Assembly (NCBI GenBank): GCA_009731375.1
Contig: BJOX01000373.1
Coordinates: 344,681 to 404,576 of the forward strand
Direction: 5' to 3'
DNA from: Paulinella micropora
Taxonomy: Eukaryota > Cercozoa > Imbricatea > Euglyphida
Length of the DNA: 59,896 nt
Under the pieces are notes generated by a model. It had not been told where the DNA came from. It ran no database searches and saw only the letters and a program-made list of their open reading frames with translations. The translations under genes were made by a program, and so were the position numbers. Shown here piece after piece: positions 16,507 to 26,217 of the stretch (positions are counted from its first letter, which is position 1; each line of letters starts with the position of its first letter).

Positions 16507-19200
16507 ATGTCGACAGAGACCGCCGAAGTGAGTGAATTCTCGGAGGCAGATCAAAGAAGAGAAGAAGAAGAAGCAGGAGGAGGAGGAGGAAGAGGATTGA
16601 ATGAAGGAGGAGGAGGAGGATTGAATGAAGGAGGAGGAGGAGATGAAGGAGTAGGAGGAGGAGTAGAAGAGGGCTGGGATGATGAAGGAAGATATGGAGG
16701 AGACGAAGATGAAGGAGGATTTGAACAAGAAGAGACGGGAGGAGGAGGAGCATATGGTAATCCCTTACCACCTGCCTACACGGGAGGAGGAGGACGAAAA
16801 ATGATCGACTTGATTCATAGTGATGGAGAGGAGATCACAGTGGAGGAACAACAGTGGGTGCAAGACCACTATGACCTCACTAAAGAAGAGTTTGATAACA
16901 AGATGGGGGTAGAGAAGGATACCTATGTGTGGATCCCTCAGGATCAAAGAAGAGAGAAAAGTCGTGCTAAAAAGGATGTCTATATCCTATTATCAAACAC
17001 AGCACAGCTCCTCGGCAAACTGGTCTCTGATCCAGAAGAGAGAAAGAAGATACAGCATATCAAGTTTGGGGACACACACACCCACCTTGAATTACTCGAT
17101 GCTATCTTTGGGGTGTACACTCAAACCCTGATTTGGGAACGTACATACGGCCCACGATGTGAGGGTTACCTCCAGTACACAAACCCAAGAGCAACGGCCA
17201 GATTCCTCGCGACTGGTCAGGAGGCAGTCGATGTAACAAAAATGAAGACCAATCTGGGTTCGAAAAACTCGAGTGGCATATTTCATTTTTTTACAATGGA
17301 AATAAAGGCCTTGGAGGAGGGGAAGGCAGAGATGGAAAAAAGCATTAAGGCAGCAGGAGAAACTCATCCTGTGATTGATGAGTTAGAGAAGACCGACAGA
17401 GTTCTGACCAAGATCAGACTGTTGATGGGTGCGTTACTGCACAAGGAGGCATGGAAGAGATGGATTCCTACCAAGGATCACTCTGTCCTTAAATCACTTA
17501 GTAACGCACCACCGGTCGCCAACAAAGCAGGTGTTGACCAATATGTGGAGAAATATAATTTTCTCAGATCTGCTTCTGAATTGGTGGCCTTTATCACTCA
17601 TGCTCAAAAGCTGGTGATATCTGAGAAGAAGAAGGCGAAAGAGAATGAGGAGTTCGAGAAGACGATGAGACTGGAAAGAATGAAAGCAAAAGTGAGTGGT
17701 GCAAAGACACACCCTCCGACATATTTGACCCCACCAGCTCCTGCCCCACCAGCCCCTGCACCCTCGGGCTCAACTACGGTGGTGGTCACAAACACGGAGA
17801 AGAAGGACAGACAGAACATCATAAATGCCTTCAAGGGGAAGAAAGGAGGAGTGGCAAGTCTCATGCTATATGCCAAGACGAGCTCAGACAAAGACTCTGA
17901 TGCTTCGCTTTTGAGCAAGCTCAAAGAGATCAATGCCTGCATGAAGGCTTTTCCTTGCGACGAAACGCAGGAATACGAGGCCCTTGTTACTGTTTTTGAC
18001 CAATCTCTAGTCTCGGAGGGATTTGATCTGACACAGTACAAGTTTTTGAGAAAGAAGGAGGAGATTAAGAGAAACAATGCAACAGGCCTAGACGCTCAGT
18101 GTGAACTGGCGGTGGCCACACTCATTTCATATTTTCAATCTCATGGATACCAGCATCTCTGCACTGGTACTCTCATAGGATTTGAAATCTTTGAGACAGT
18201 GGCGATGAGTTTGAGGAGTGCTGTTGGCTTGGCGGCGACCCTTACGGAGGTAGTTTCCTCCTATGGGCTATTCTATGGCCGCAAGTCGATCATCCTCTAT
18301 TTCTTTTCGGCGTTACACACAGTTAACCCGAGTAAGCTTACTCAGCTCATACAACAATGCTCGACGTTTAGCTCAGTGAAGTCCAAGAACTTCCTCGAGA
18401 CACACGTGTTCGAAAATACGGTTCAAAGCGTTGCTCCGTCAGCACTGTTTCAAGAAGTGATGAGTGCATGCTCAAACATGGACTCGCTCACGGAGGCACA
18501 TACGGCACAGGCAGGCGGTGTACCTGTTGGCGCACAAGCCACGTACACAAACAGAGTTGCCGGTTGGAAGAGACAGAGAGAGCCAGACCTGAAGACCGCA
18601 TGTTGGAGGTGGTTCGCGGGCTTGCAGTGTAAGGCACAGATGGAGAACAGAGACTGCTCTTTCAATCATGATAGGCAGAACCCAACAGCAAGGGCAAATT
18701 TTCTGAGCAGGACGGAAGGCAAGGAACCGGGCCTTTTCAATATGCTTCAGATTGCCGCTGTGAACGAAGGTTGGTATGCCAATATGTGTGATGATGAGGA
18801 GTTACGAGAGGCAATCATTACCTACATGAAGAGGATGAAGGAGAAGAAGGAGGAAAGGGAGAGACAAAAGAACTTAAAGGCCTCTCAAAGAGGACGAGAA
18901 GGAGGAGCAGGAGCAGGAGGAGGAGGAGGAGGAGGAGGAGGACGAGGACGAGGAACATGGAGAGGAGCCTCGAGGTGGCAGGGAACCCCTCAGAGAGGAA
19001 GAGGAGGAGGTCGGGGATATACCCCTTATGGAGGGAGAGCTGTTCGAGCTCCAGCCCCCCCACCCAGAGGAGGAGGAGGCTCGTGGGCAAGCTCCAACCC
19101 AAATTTCGGTCGAGCTCAGGCCTACAACACTGCCTCGGAGACCGATACGTCATCCTACCCGGACACTACTCAAGGTAATCGTTTCGAGGTGGTGGAATGA
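16507..19200 (+). CDS. gag: Gag polyprotein of the gypsy element
   Basis: 897 codons ending at TGA 19198-19200. Residues 1-100 are Glu/Gly-rich (EEEAGGGGGRGLNEGGGGG style). The middle is alpha-helical and carries the capsid role by position. Around residues 420-440 is an Ala/Pro linker. Near the C-terminus a CCCH finger starts at C699 (CWRWFAGLQC, then C and H as CSFNH), giving C-x8-C-x8-C-x3-H in place of the usual CCHC knuckle. It is followed by a basic coiled segment (MKRMKEKKEERERQKN) and an RGG box of about 70 residues (RGRGTWRGASRW, RGRGGGRGYTPYGG), both plausible RNA-binding regions. Gag packages the element RNA into cytoplasmic particles. The gene is longer than most Ty3/gypsy gags (typically 250-500 residues). 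Confidence 0.9.
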   Translation: MSTETAEVSEFSEADQRREEEEAGGGGGRGLNEGGGGGLNEGGGGDEGVGGGVEEGWDDEGRYGGDEDEGGFEQEETGGGGAYGNPLPPAYTGGGGRKMIDLIHSDGEEITVEEQQWVQDHYDLTKEEFDNKMGVEKDTYVWIPQDQRREKSRAKKDVYILLSNTAQLLGKLVSDPEERKKIQHIKFGDTHTHLELLDAIFGVYTQTLIWERTYGPRCEGYLQYTNPRATARFLATGQEAVDVTKMKTNLGSKNSSGIFHFFTMEIKALEEGKAEMEKSIKAAGETHPVIDELEKTDRVLTKIRLLMGALLHKEAWKRWIPTKDHSVLKSLSNAPPVANKAGVDQYVEKYNFLRSASELVAFITHAQKLVISEKKKAKENEEFEKTMRLERMKAKVSGAKTHPPTYLTPPAPAPPAPAPSGSTTVVVTNTEKKDRQNIINAFKGKKGGVASLMLYAKTSSDKDSDASLLSKLKEINACMKAFPCDETQEYEALVTVFDQSLVSEGFDLTQYKFLRKKEEIKRNNATGLDAQCELAVATLISYFQSHGYQHLCTGTLIGFEIFETVAMSLRSAVGLAATLTEVVSSYGLFYGRKSIILYFFSALHTVNPSKLTQLIQQCSTFSSVKSKNFLETHVFENTVQSVAPSALFQEVMSACSNMDSLTEAHTAQAGGVPVGAQATYTNRVAGWKRQREPDLKTACWRWFAGLQCKAQMENRDCSFNHDRQNPTARANFLSRTEGKEPGLFNMLQIAAVNEGWYANMCDDEELREAIITYMKRMKEKKEERERQKNLKASQRGREGGAGAGGGGGGGGGRGRGTWRGASRWQGTPQRGRGGGRGYTPYGGRAVRAPAPPPRGGGGSWASSNPNFGRAQAYNTASETDTSSYPDTTQGNRFEVVE
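19198..19200 (+). promoter_or_regulatory. in-frame UGA between gag and pol
   Basis: The gag stop TGA is followed in the same frame by CTG GAG GGG and an uninterrupted frame to 25014. No frameshift is needed: gag and pol are separated only by this codon. The context UGA-CUG resembles known leaky contexts (UGA-CU). Readthrough is an inference; the shared frame is direct. Confidence 0.75.
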
Positions 19201-22200
19201 CTGGAGGGGGAAGAAGAGAGGAAGGAGAAGACTGTGAAGTTTAACCCTAAAGTCACAGTGCTTTCTAATGCTGTTGTGCAGACTGGGCCAACGCTTCCTC
19301 TATGTGAAAACAAAGATGTGGGTACACAGAGACTGCAGCCCCAAGGTAGTCTCATACCCGTTCATACAGCACGGTTACCAATGATAACTGATGCAAATAG
19401 GAAGGCGAGACTTGCGATGGAGGCGAGGAGGCCAATGGCAGACGTATCGCCTCGGCCAAGCAAACAACCACGAACAGACTCAATGTCTACGGTCGCGGCG
19501 GGTGGCGAGCAAAAAGACAATATGTGTAATCAAGTACCACAAGACAATGTCGCTCAAATAGTAAACGCACCAGTACCGCAGAATAATAAAAATGTTAATG
19601 AGGTGAAGCAGGAGGAGAAGAAGGAGGAGTTGAAAAACTTCGAGACAAGACTCCAAAATTTGGAACGTAAAGTTCTTGTTCTCGCAGCCAATATACACAG
19701 GCCCGATGCTCTGTGTTATACGGAACTTTATTGTGAAACATTGAAGACAATATTAAAAGTTGGTAATGATACGATGGCGAATATTAATATTGTCGGCAGG
19801 AAGTTTTTTAATCGATACCGGGACTGGGTGGACGGAAATATGAAAAAGTCAACGGGCACTCTCAAAGGAGTGAGCAGCCGGACGGATATCACGGGAATCA
19901 TCACACTGACCTTTAAATTGAAATCCGCACGAGTATACCGTATGGACCTCTATGTCGTCCCCGGTTACCACGGGTCAATATTACTATCGTATGACCAATT
20001 GGCTACGATGGGGGCTGTGATTGATTGCGCCGCACGGCGAGTGATATATGGAGTAAAAAGAGGAGAAGAGAACGATATTGATCCCTTCAACGCTACTGAC
20101 TCTTATGAGGCTTATGAGCTGAGTCTAGCGACGGATCACAAAAAGATGGCCATCGCACATGAGGCACTTGAGGTGTACGTTCACCCCCATGTCGTAAGAC
20201 CGGATGAACTGTCCTGGACCGACAATTGGGAATCCCAAGTGTGCACTGTCACAGTTCCGACATGCCATTGGGACAAAAAGTCTATTGATGACTTAATCGA
20301 GAAGCGAAAGGAGGAGATTATATGTGTCGCACAAAGAAGCCCGTCGTTGGCGAGATTCGCGGAAGGAGTAGGAACAGATGTCCATATTACTAACGGATAC
20401 TGTTTCCATGCGAAAGTAGGAGAAGAAAAAAGGGAGGCGTTTGTACCAAGGAGAACGGGGCGAATCCCGGATACTCCACCAGAAACTATTAAAAGTTTTA
20501 TTACTGATTTCTGGGGTGACGAGCCCACGTGGCCGCGTTCACTGTCTGAAGTGAAGAAATGCTTACGGACTTTATTCGAAAATAATAAGCCGTATACTAT
20601 TATCCTGCCATATAATGAGAAGGCGATATGGGCGCAGGAAATAAGGGACCGGCTTATTGATCATCCTATACCGGTACCCTCTCGCAAGCAACAGCTAGTG
20701 GTGGCTTGTCGTATGGGAACTCGTGAGCAGAGCAGTGCATACAAGCGGAAGCTCAGAGACCTCGACAAGTTGAAATTGATACCGCAAGCATTCACATGCT
20801 TTGATGGTTTTTACACCCGTAAAGCTCCTTTGCAATACGCGAGACTCATTGACATGCTGGTGGAGCTCGGTAAAGATGATGAGCCGGACACGGTCACGTA
20901 TGAAAAGACGGGCCTAGATGATGTCTCGGAAGAGGACTTAGGCTTGGAGGAGGACAGAGAACCCCTCAAGCAGCATAAGCAGATGTCTGATGAAGATTTT
21001 CAAGAGGCGGCGCGGAAAATATTGGAAGAAGGAGTAGGCACGGAGAAGGAGAAGGAGCTTTTAAAAGCCAAATTAGAGGCGAACAAGGAAATTTTTGACC
21101 CTCCACATGCAGGTGGTGTCAAGCCTGAAGATTTCACTGCGGTTATTTACAAAATACCGGGTGCGGAGCCGTCACCGGCACCACGAAGGGCGAATTTGAG
21201 TATACATGAGGCGAAGATAGCGGAGGAGCTAGCAAGACAGCTGCTCAATGAGGACTTTATTGAGAGATCAACATCTCCAATAGTCTCACAACCGAGAATA
21301 GTGCCGAAGCCAGGAGGAGAATGGCGCCTGACAGTTAACTATGCTCGTGTTAACAAGGTGCTGGAGGAAGAGAGAAATCCTCTCCCGACATTAGAAGAAG
21401 GAAGGAGAGTACTGCGGAATGCAAAATTCTATTCGGTCATTGACCTTAAGAATGGCTTCTGGCAGATACCACTGGAGGAAAAGTCCAGATGGCTGACGGC
21501 GTTTGTGGTGGGTATGGAAATATACCAATGGAAAGTGCTTCCGATGGGCCTCAAGCAAGCCCCAGGACTTTTCCAGAAGGCGATGCAGAAGATGTTGAGC
21601 AGTCAGTACGATGATTTGTCTGACGGTGGCTTTATGAGAAGGCGGGGACAGAAGGCGGGAGAATATGCATTTTGCTATATCGATGACATTATCGTATACT
21701 CTAACACAATGGAGGAGCATATCGATCATTTGTCCGATATATTCAGGCGCATCGGAGCTTTTGGCCTGAAGTGCAATCTAAAGAAGTGTCAACTTGCCAA
21801 GACGAGTGTGACATACTTAGGGTACGAGATCTCCCATAATCGAGTCTCGATATCCAAAGAGAAGAGGGAGGAGATTATGAATCGACCGATACCGAAGAAC
21901 CGCACTGAATTGCACTCATTCCTTGCGATGGCGCAATACTATAGCCAGTTTATACCCGATTGGGGTGCAACACGGGCTAAGTTGGAGAAAATGATAGATT
22001 TTGGAGACTTTGAGAAGTGGGGCGAAGAGGCTTTGCAAGCGTTTCATGCGCTCAAAGATCTTATTTACAAAGACCCGAAAGACGGAGGACTGGTGTTAAC
22101 GATGCCCGACTTTACGAAACAATTCGTAGTCGATACAGACGCATCTAAGTTTGCGATTGGGGCTGTATTACAACAAGAGGATGAGGAGAAGAAATTACGC

Positions 22201-25014
22201 CCAATCATGTTTATTAGTAGGAAGTTGTGTGCGGCGGAGAGAAACTATTGCACAAGGCAAAGAGAGGCGTTGGCGGTAGTATGGGCCCTCAAGAGGCTCA
22301 GAGAGTATTTGTGGGGAGGACCTCAATTTACTGTCAGAACTGATCATCATAACCTGTTATGGTTGATGAATCATGAACAGACGGGACGGCTGGCGCGGTG
22401 GCAAGCGTTCTTGTCTTGTTTCGATTTTACAATGGTCCATCTACCGGGAAAGCGAAATGTGGTCGCTGATAGCCTCTCTAGGCTAGAGTTTAACTCAGAA
22501 GTATCGGCGTTGGTGTCCACGGTGGAGATGGAAGACTTGTCCACTGACAAGGTGTATGAGGTCAGCCACATTGAGGCGATGGAGATGGCGAGTGGAGTCC
22601 GATATGACCGCACAGGTCTACGGTACAGTCCACAAGGCCCGGATCACGGGATATGTTGTGAGCTACATACCCAGGAGGACGCTGAGTGGTCCTATGAGGT
22701 ATATGAGAATGCGAAGGCGAACATAAGAGAGGAAGAGGAGACGCAGGAAGTTTATGCGGAGCCTCCTCAAGAGCGGAGAAGTGACCTAGACGATGACCCG
22801 GAAAGAATCGGGGTACGGCTAGAAGATGGTACTATCCATATAGCCTCGCCTACCGCATGGAGGCAACAACAGGCTCAAGATCCGGAGTTTAAAGAACTGA
22901 TACAGTTATATCAGAACCCGGATGAGCTACGGATGACGAAAGCGATCAAAGATCAGATGAAGGAGATGGGATGGAGAGATGGTCTACTGTGGTACAAGGG
23001 CCTTCACGGTCGCTATGCGTCACAGCCGGACAAATGGACCCTTTGGGTACCGGAGAGTCTGAGACGATTTATATTTGTCGCAGCCCACAATTGCCCACTT
23101 TTGGCGCATCCGGGTCGACAACGAACTCATATGTTCGTAGCGAGGCGATTCTGGTGGAAGAAGATGAAGGAGGAGATAGATCAGGCGGTGGATGCATGCA
23201 TCCCGTGCAAGATAAACAAAACACCACTGAAGGCAAATTTCGGCCTGATTGGCGAATTTCCTCTTCATGCGGGGATGTTTGAGTTTATACACATTGATCA
23301 TGTGGGACCTTTCCCAGAATCGAAGGATGGTTACAAATACCTCCTTACGGCTATTGACAGAGCCACCAACTATGTGTGGATCATCCCTGTCAAAGACGTT
23401 ACCGGCAAGACGACGGCCGAGGCGCTGATCGATAGGATCATCTCACAGATCGGAGTACCAAGAAAGATATGTTCTGATCGAGGCTCGGACTTTAATAACG
23501 AGGTCATCGACAAACTATCTAAGTATTACGGGATGAAATGGCAATATGTTACTGCCTATAACCCGCGAGCAAATGGGAAAATCGAGCGGGTACACAGACC
23601 CCTCAAAGCCTCGCTAAAGATGTATTGCACGAAGAAGGAGAATCAAAGAGCATGGGTCGAGGCAGCACCATCATTTGCGTTTGCAATGAACTGTCTACCC
23701 TCTACGGCGTTAGGAGGCTCGAAGAGCTCAATCTCGCCATATCAGTTAGTATATGGGCGTGAGCCTGATATCCCGACTTCGCTCCTTCACCCAAAAGACA
23801 CTTGGGCGGATGCGGATGAGTTGTTTGGGATGAGACTTAGAGTGAAGATGGAGGCGGAACAAATAGTCAGGGCGCATAGAGAGGCGGAGCGCCGAAAGAC
23901 TGATGCTGAAGGGGTGCGACAAGCGCACTTGGATCAGATCAAGTTCCAGGTCGGGGATATTGTACTATTGTACCATCCTCAAGTCCCGAAGGGAGTCAGC
24001 TCTAAGCTGTTCACTCACTGGAAAGGACCTTATCAGATTATGGAACAGACGGGACCTCTGAATTACAAGATCAGGGGTAGAGGGAAGGTGCAAATTGTGA
24101 ATGTAAGAAGGCTGATTAAGTATGATCCCTTCTTACTGGAAGATGAATCCGTTGAGGAGGCGTTAAAACGGATGAAGGATGATTTCAAAGAGGTGCCGCC
24201 CATCCACAAGGAGGCTGGCATAGACCAAGACGATGCTTATCGGGCACCGATAGCTGAGAAGGAGGAGAGTGAGGTGGACAGCAAGGAGAAGACTGACCGC
24301 ATAAGCGCGGTGGGGACTCAGTCCAAGTCTCCGCGAGAGCATAGCGGAAAGAAGGAGAAGATCACAGAGGCGCAGCTAAGGAGAGCGCGGAATGATCTTA
24401 TCAACGACCAACCGAGGAAGGCGATGAGGTCGATGAGATCAAAGGACGTCCACCAGGAGGAGGAGGGGACGGACACTGACCCAAACGCGGGCAACGTTGA
24501 GATTGTCCATGAGCGATGGAAGGAAGGCGATGCGATAGCAACCATCGCATGGGTGAAAAATGTTTTCTATCTGATGAGACCAGCGGAACAACATGTCGCT
24601 GATGACACTCTCTCAGACTTATACTTGATGCGGGTCGTGGCGGTCCCACGACAGATGCGTGTCACACGGACACTCAAAATATCATCAGCCGCAAAGATAG
24701 TACAACCGATACTCCAGTTCTGGAGAAGTATGGACCCGGTTGAGGTTCCAAAGGCAAGACATTATCTGCCAGTATATAAAGACGCAAAAAGTCTCGAGAC
24801 ATGGGATGATACAATTACTCCCAGAGACAAGGATTACACTGCGTGGACCATTCAGACACTGCCAAGAGGAGTGCTTGATGTCCCTTTTGAATTATCGTTG
24901 GGCGGAATCCCTAATAAGATCTGGGACATTCTCGAACAGTCAAAGTTCGATCTGACTTTTGTTGGTGGTCCTCCACCAGGCAAAGAAATCCGCGCCAGAC
25001 GACGAAGGCAGTGA
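19201..25014 (+). CDS. pol: Pol polyprotein: PR, RT, RNase H, integrase
   Basis: 1937 codons open from the base after the gag UGA; the first internal ATG-like start is not obvious, consistent with Gag-Pol fusion. Protease-like region about 19700-20060 (NDTMANINIVGRKFF ... GSILLSYDQLATMGAVID). RT 21130-21900 with FWQIPLEEKSRWLTAF, LPMGLKQAPGLFQ and YIDD at 21676-21687. RNase H 22100-22420 (VVDTDASKFAIGAVL, RQREALAVVWAL, TDHHNLLWLM). Integrase zinc finger 23080-23215 (H...H...CIPC). Catalytic core with D at 23296, D at 23476 and E at 23584, a DD35E spacing. GPY/F-type module near 24010-24070 (THWKGPYQIMEQTGPLNYKI). About 295 further residues to the stop match nothing I know. Makes cDNA and integrates it. 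Confidence 0.95.
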   Translation: MEGEEERKEKTVKFNPKVTVLSNAVVQTGPTLPLCENKDVGTQRLQPQGSLIPVHTARLPMITDANRKARLAMEARRPMADVSPRPSKQPRTDSMSTVAAGGEQKDNMCNQVPQDNVAQIVNAPVPQNNKNVNEVKQEEKKEELKNFETRLQNLERKVLVLAANIHRPDALCYTELYCETLKTILKVGNDTMANINIVGRKFFNRYRDWVDGNMKKSTGTLKGVSSRTDITGIITLTFKLKSARVYRMDLYVVPGYHGSILLSYDQLATMGAVIDCAARRVIYGVKRGEENDIDPFNATDSYEAYELSLATDHKKMAIAHEALEVYVHPHVVRPDELSWTDNWESQVCTVTVPTCHWDKKSIDDLIEKRKEEIICVAQRSPSLARFAEGVGTDVHITNGYCFHAKVGEEKREAFVPRRTGRIPDTPPETIKSFITDFWGDEPTWPRSLSEVKKCLRTLFENNKPYTIILPYNEKAIWAQEIRDRLIDHPIPVPSRKQQLVVACRMGTREQSSAYKRKLRDLDKLKLIPQAFTCFDGFYTRKAPLQYARLIDMLVELGKDDEPDTVTYEKTGLDDVSEEDLGLEEDREPLKQHKQMSDEDFQEAARKILEEGVGTEKEKELLKAKLEANKEIFDPPHAGGVKPEDFTAVIYKIPGAEPSPAPRRANLSIHEAKIAEELARQLLNEDFIERSTSPIVSQPRIVPKPGGEWRLTVNYARVNKVLEEERNPLPTLEEGRRVLRNAKFYSVIDLKNGFWQIPLEEKSRWLTAFVVGMEIYQWKVLPMGLKQAPGLFQKAMQKMLSSQYDDLSDGGFMRRRGQKAGEYAFCYIDDIIVYSNTMEEHIDHLSDIFRRIGAFGLKCNLKKCQLAKTSVTYLGYEISHNRVSISKEKREEIMNRPIPKNRTELHSFLAMAQYYSQFIPDWGATRAKLEKMIDFGDFEKWGEEALQAFHALKDLIYKDPKDGGLVLTMPDFTKQFVVDTDASKFAIGAVLQQEDEEKKLRPIMFISRKLCAAERNYCTRQREALAVVWALKRLREYLWGGPQFTVRTDHHNLLWLMNHEQTGRLARWQAFLSCFDFTMVHLPGKRNVVADSLSRLEFNSEVSALVSTVEMEDLSTDKVYEVSHIEAMEMASGVRYDRTGLRYSPQGPDHGICCELHTQEDAEWSYEVYENAKANIREEEETQEVYAEPPQERRSDLDDDPERIGVRLEDGTIHIASPTAWRQQQAQDPEFKELIQLYQNPDELRMTKAIKDQMKEMGWRDGLLWYKGLHGRYASQPDKWTLWVPESLRRFIFVAAHNCPLLAHPGRQRTHMFVARRFWWKKMKEEIDQAVDACIPCKINKTPLKANFGLIGEFPLHAGMFEFIHIDHVGPFPESKDGYKYLLTAIDRATNYVWIIPVKDVTGKTTAEALIDRIISQIGVPRKICSDRGSDFNNEVIDKLSKYYGMKWQYVTAYNPRANGKIERVHRPLKASLKMYCTKKENQRAWVEAAPSFAFAMNCLPSTALGGSKSSISPYQLVYGREPDIPTSLLHPKDTWADADELFGMRLRVKMEAEQIVRAHREAERRKTDAEGVRQAHLDQIKFQVGDIVLLYHPQVPKGVSSKLFTHWKGPYQIMEQTGPLNYKIRGRGKVQIVNVRRLIKYDPFLLEDESVEEALKRMKDDFKEVPPIHKEAGIDQDDAYRAPIAEKEESEVDSKEKTDRISAVGTQSKSPREHSGKKEKITEAQLRRARNDLINDQPRKAMRSMRSKDVHQEEEGTDTDPNAGNVEIVHERWKEGDAIATIAWVKNVFYLMRPAEQHVADDTLSDLYLMRVVAVPRQMRVTRTLKISSAAKIVQPILQFWRSMDPVEVPKARHYLPVYKDAKSLETWDDTITPRDKDYTAWTIQTLPRGVLDVPFELSLGGIPNKIWDILEQSKFDLTFVGGPPPGKEIRARRRRQ

Positions 25015-25818
25015 CAAAGAAACTATTTTTCTTTATGCGTCTCAAATAAACTGATTGATTGCCCACGGCGTATCATGATTTGATCATGCATCATCAGTTA
25101 TCAATATGAATATTAAAAAGACTCAGTGATATAACTTGGCATTCGATCGCAACATACGAGTGCGAAAGGTCGATCGACGATGATACTACACCGTATACGG
25201 GGATCGCTAGTGTATTGAGCGATGGTGTTCCCGGGTATGACCCTTTCCAAGTCCTGGGATGATGTTCTCGAAAATGAAATGTTCTCTGAAACTTTCATTA
25301 AATTATTTTTTACGATAGATTATATACTGTCGTACCTGAGCACGGTCAATCTCTACTTGTGTCGGTATATCGCAGGGTCGGGTACATACACATCGACTTC
25401 GGATATAGCTATTAGGACTGGCCCCCTAATAGCCTATATTATAGGATATCAGCCTTATACAAGGGTATGTCATTAAAAAAGACAATGTACTTACGATCTC
25501 CCTGTGAATAATAGTAATAATAATAATAAGAAGAAGGAGATCAAGGGGGGAATACAGCACCACGTTGCTTGTATTTTTTATTAATAGTACGTTTGTTCTT
25601 GACATACTGCCGAAAAACTTGAAAATTGAGGGGAAGGAGTTCAAAATTTACAAGAAAGGCTAGAGAATCCGCTTTGACGTGCCGTATGAGGATATATTTA
25701 TCGTCTTTTAGCGTCTATCCGTGGGTCGATGCGCTGTGTGGCATGACTCCATAGCGCATACTATTTGCAGAAAGAAATCAGAAGGTGTATGACGAAAATG
25801 CTATTTCCGTCATAAAAT
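25015..25818 (+). other. 3' untranslated region of the gypsy element
   Basis: About 800 bp between the pol stop and the PPT. No reading frame of note; an (ATA)n/(AAG)n patch near 25510-25545. No sign of an env-like third gene. Confidence 0.7.
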
Positions 25819-25831
25819 CGGGAGGGGGTAC
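25819..25831 (+). other. polypurine tract
   Basis: CGGGAGGGGGTAC directly upstream of the 3' LTR TGTAGG, the primer site for plus-strand cDNA. Confidence 0.85.
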
Positions 25832-26070
25832 TGTAGGCATCACCCCCCGGATAGCCGGTAAAAAATACCTTTTCCTGGTGACAGGTGCACCAGCTTGTTT
25901 TTCAGTATTATTTGTCCGGATTGGACCTGATGCCATTTTATTCCTGGTCTGTTGCCGTTTTCCTTTTTGGCTTCACTGAGCTAATACAACGAGACATCAT
26001 TCTCATTCTTGAGGACTGTGTTTGGTTGTATTACCGACTTTTTACGAGCTATCGTTGGGGGCATTACAGT
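25832..26070 (+). repeat. 3' LTR of the gypsy element (239 bp)
   Basis: TGTAGGCATC...GGGGGCATTACA, same ends as the 5' LTR, with one extra C in the C-run and a few other differences. Followed by the GTTT target duplicate. Confidence 0.95.
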
Positions 26071-26217
26071 TTTGGAACGAATCGTCCGGTACCTGTTCCC
26101 GTTTGGTTAGGTTACCGGCTCCGTGGAAAGACTCCAGGACAGCACGCCATAGGGTCTGCCAACTACTACTACCACAGCAAGCTCAAGGAAAACAGACGGT
26201 AAGCCTACGGTCCTCAA

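Larger units (their letters stand above)
15485..26070 (+). mobile_element. complete Ty3/gypsy LTR retrotransposon
   Basis: All parts are visible in order: 5' LTR 15485-15720, PBS from 15723, 786-bp leader, gag 16507-19200, in-frame UGA, pol to 25014, about 800-bp 3' untranslated region, PPT 25819-25831, 3' LTR 25832-26070. The 4-bp GTTT flanks both ends (15481-15484 and 26071-26074), the target-site duplication expected of integrase. LTRs differ by a few indels and substitutions, and both long reading frames are intact, so the copy is young and possibly active. Domain order PR-RT-RH-IN places it in Ty3/gypsy (Metaviridae). Confidence 0.95.
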
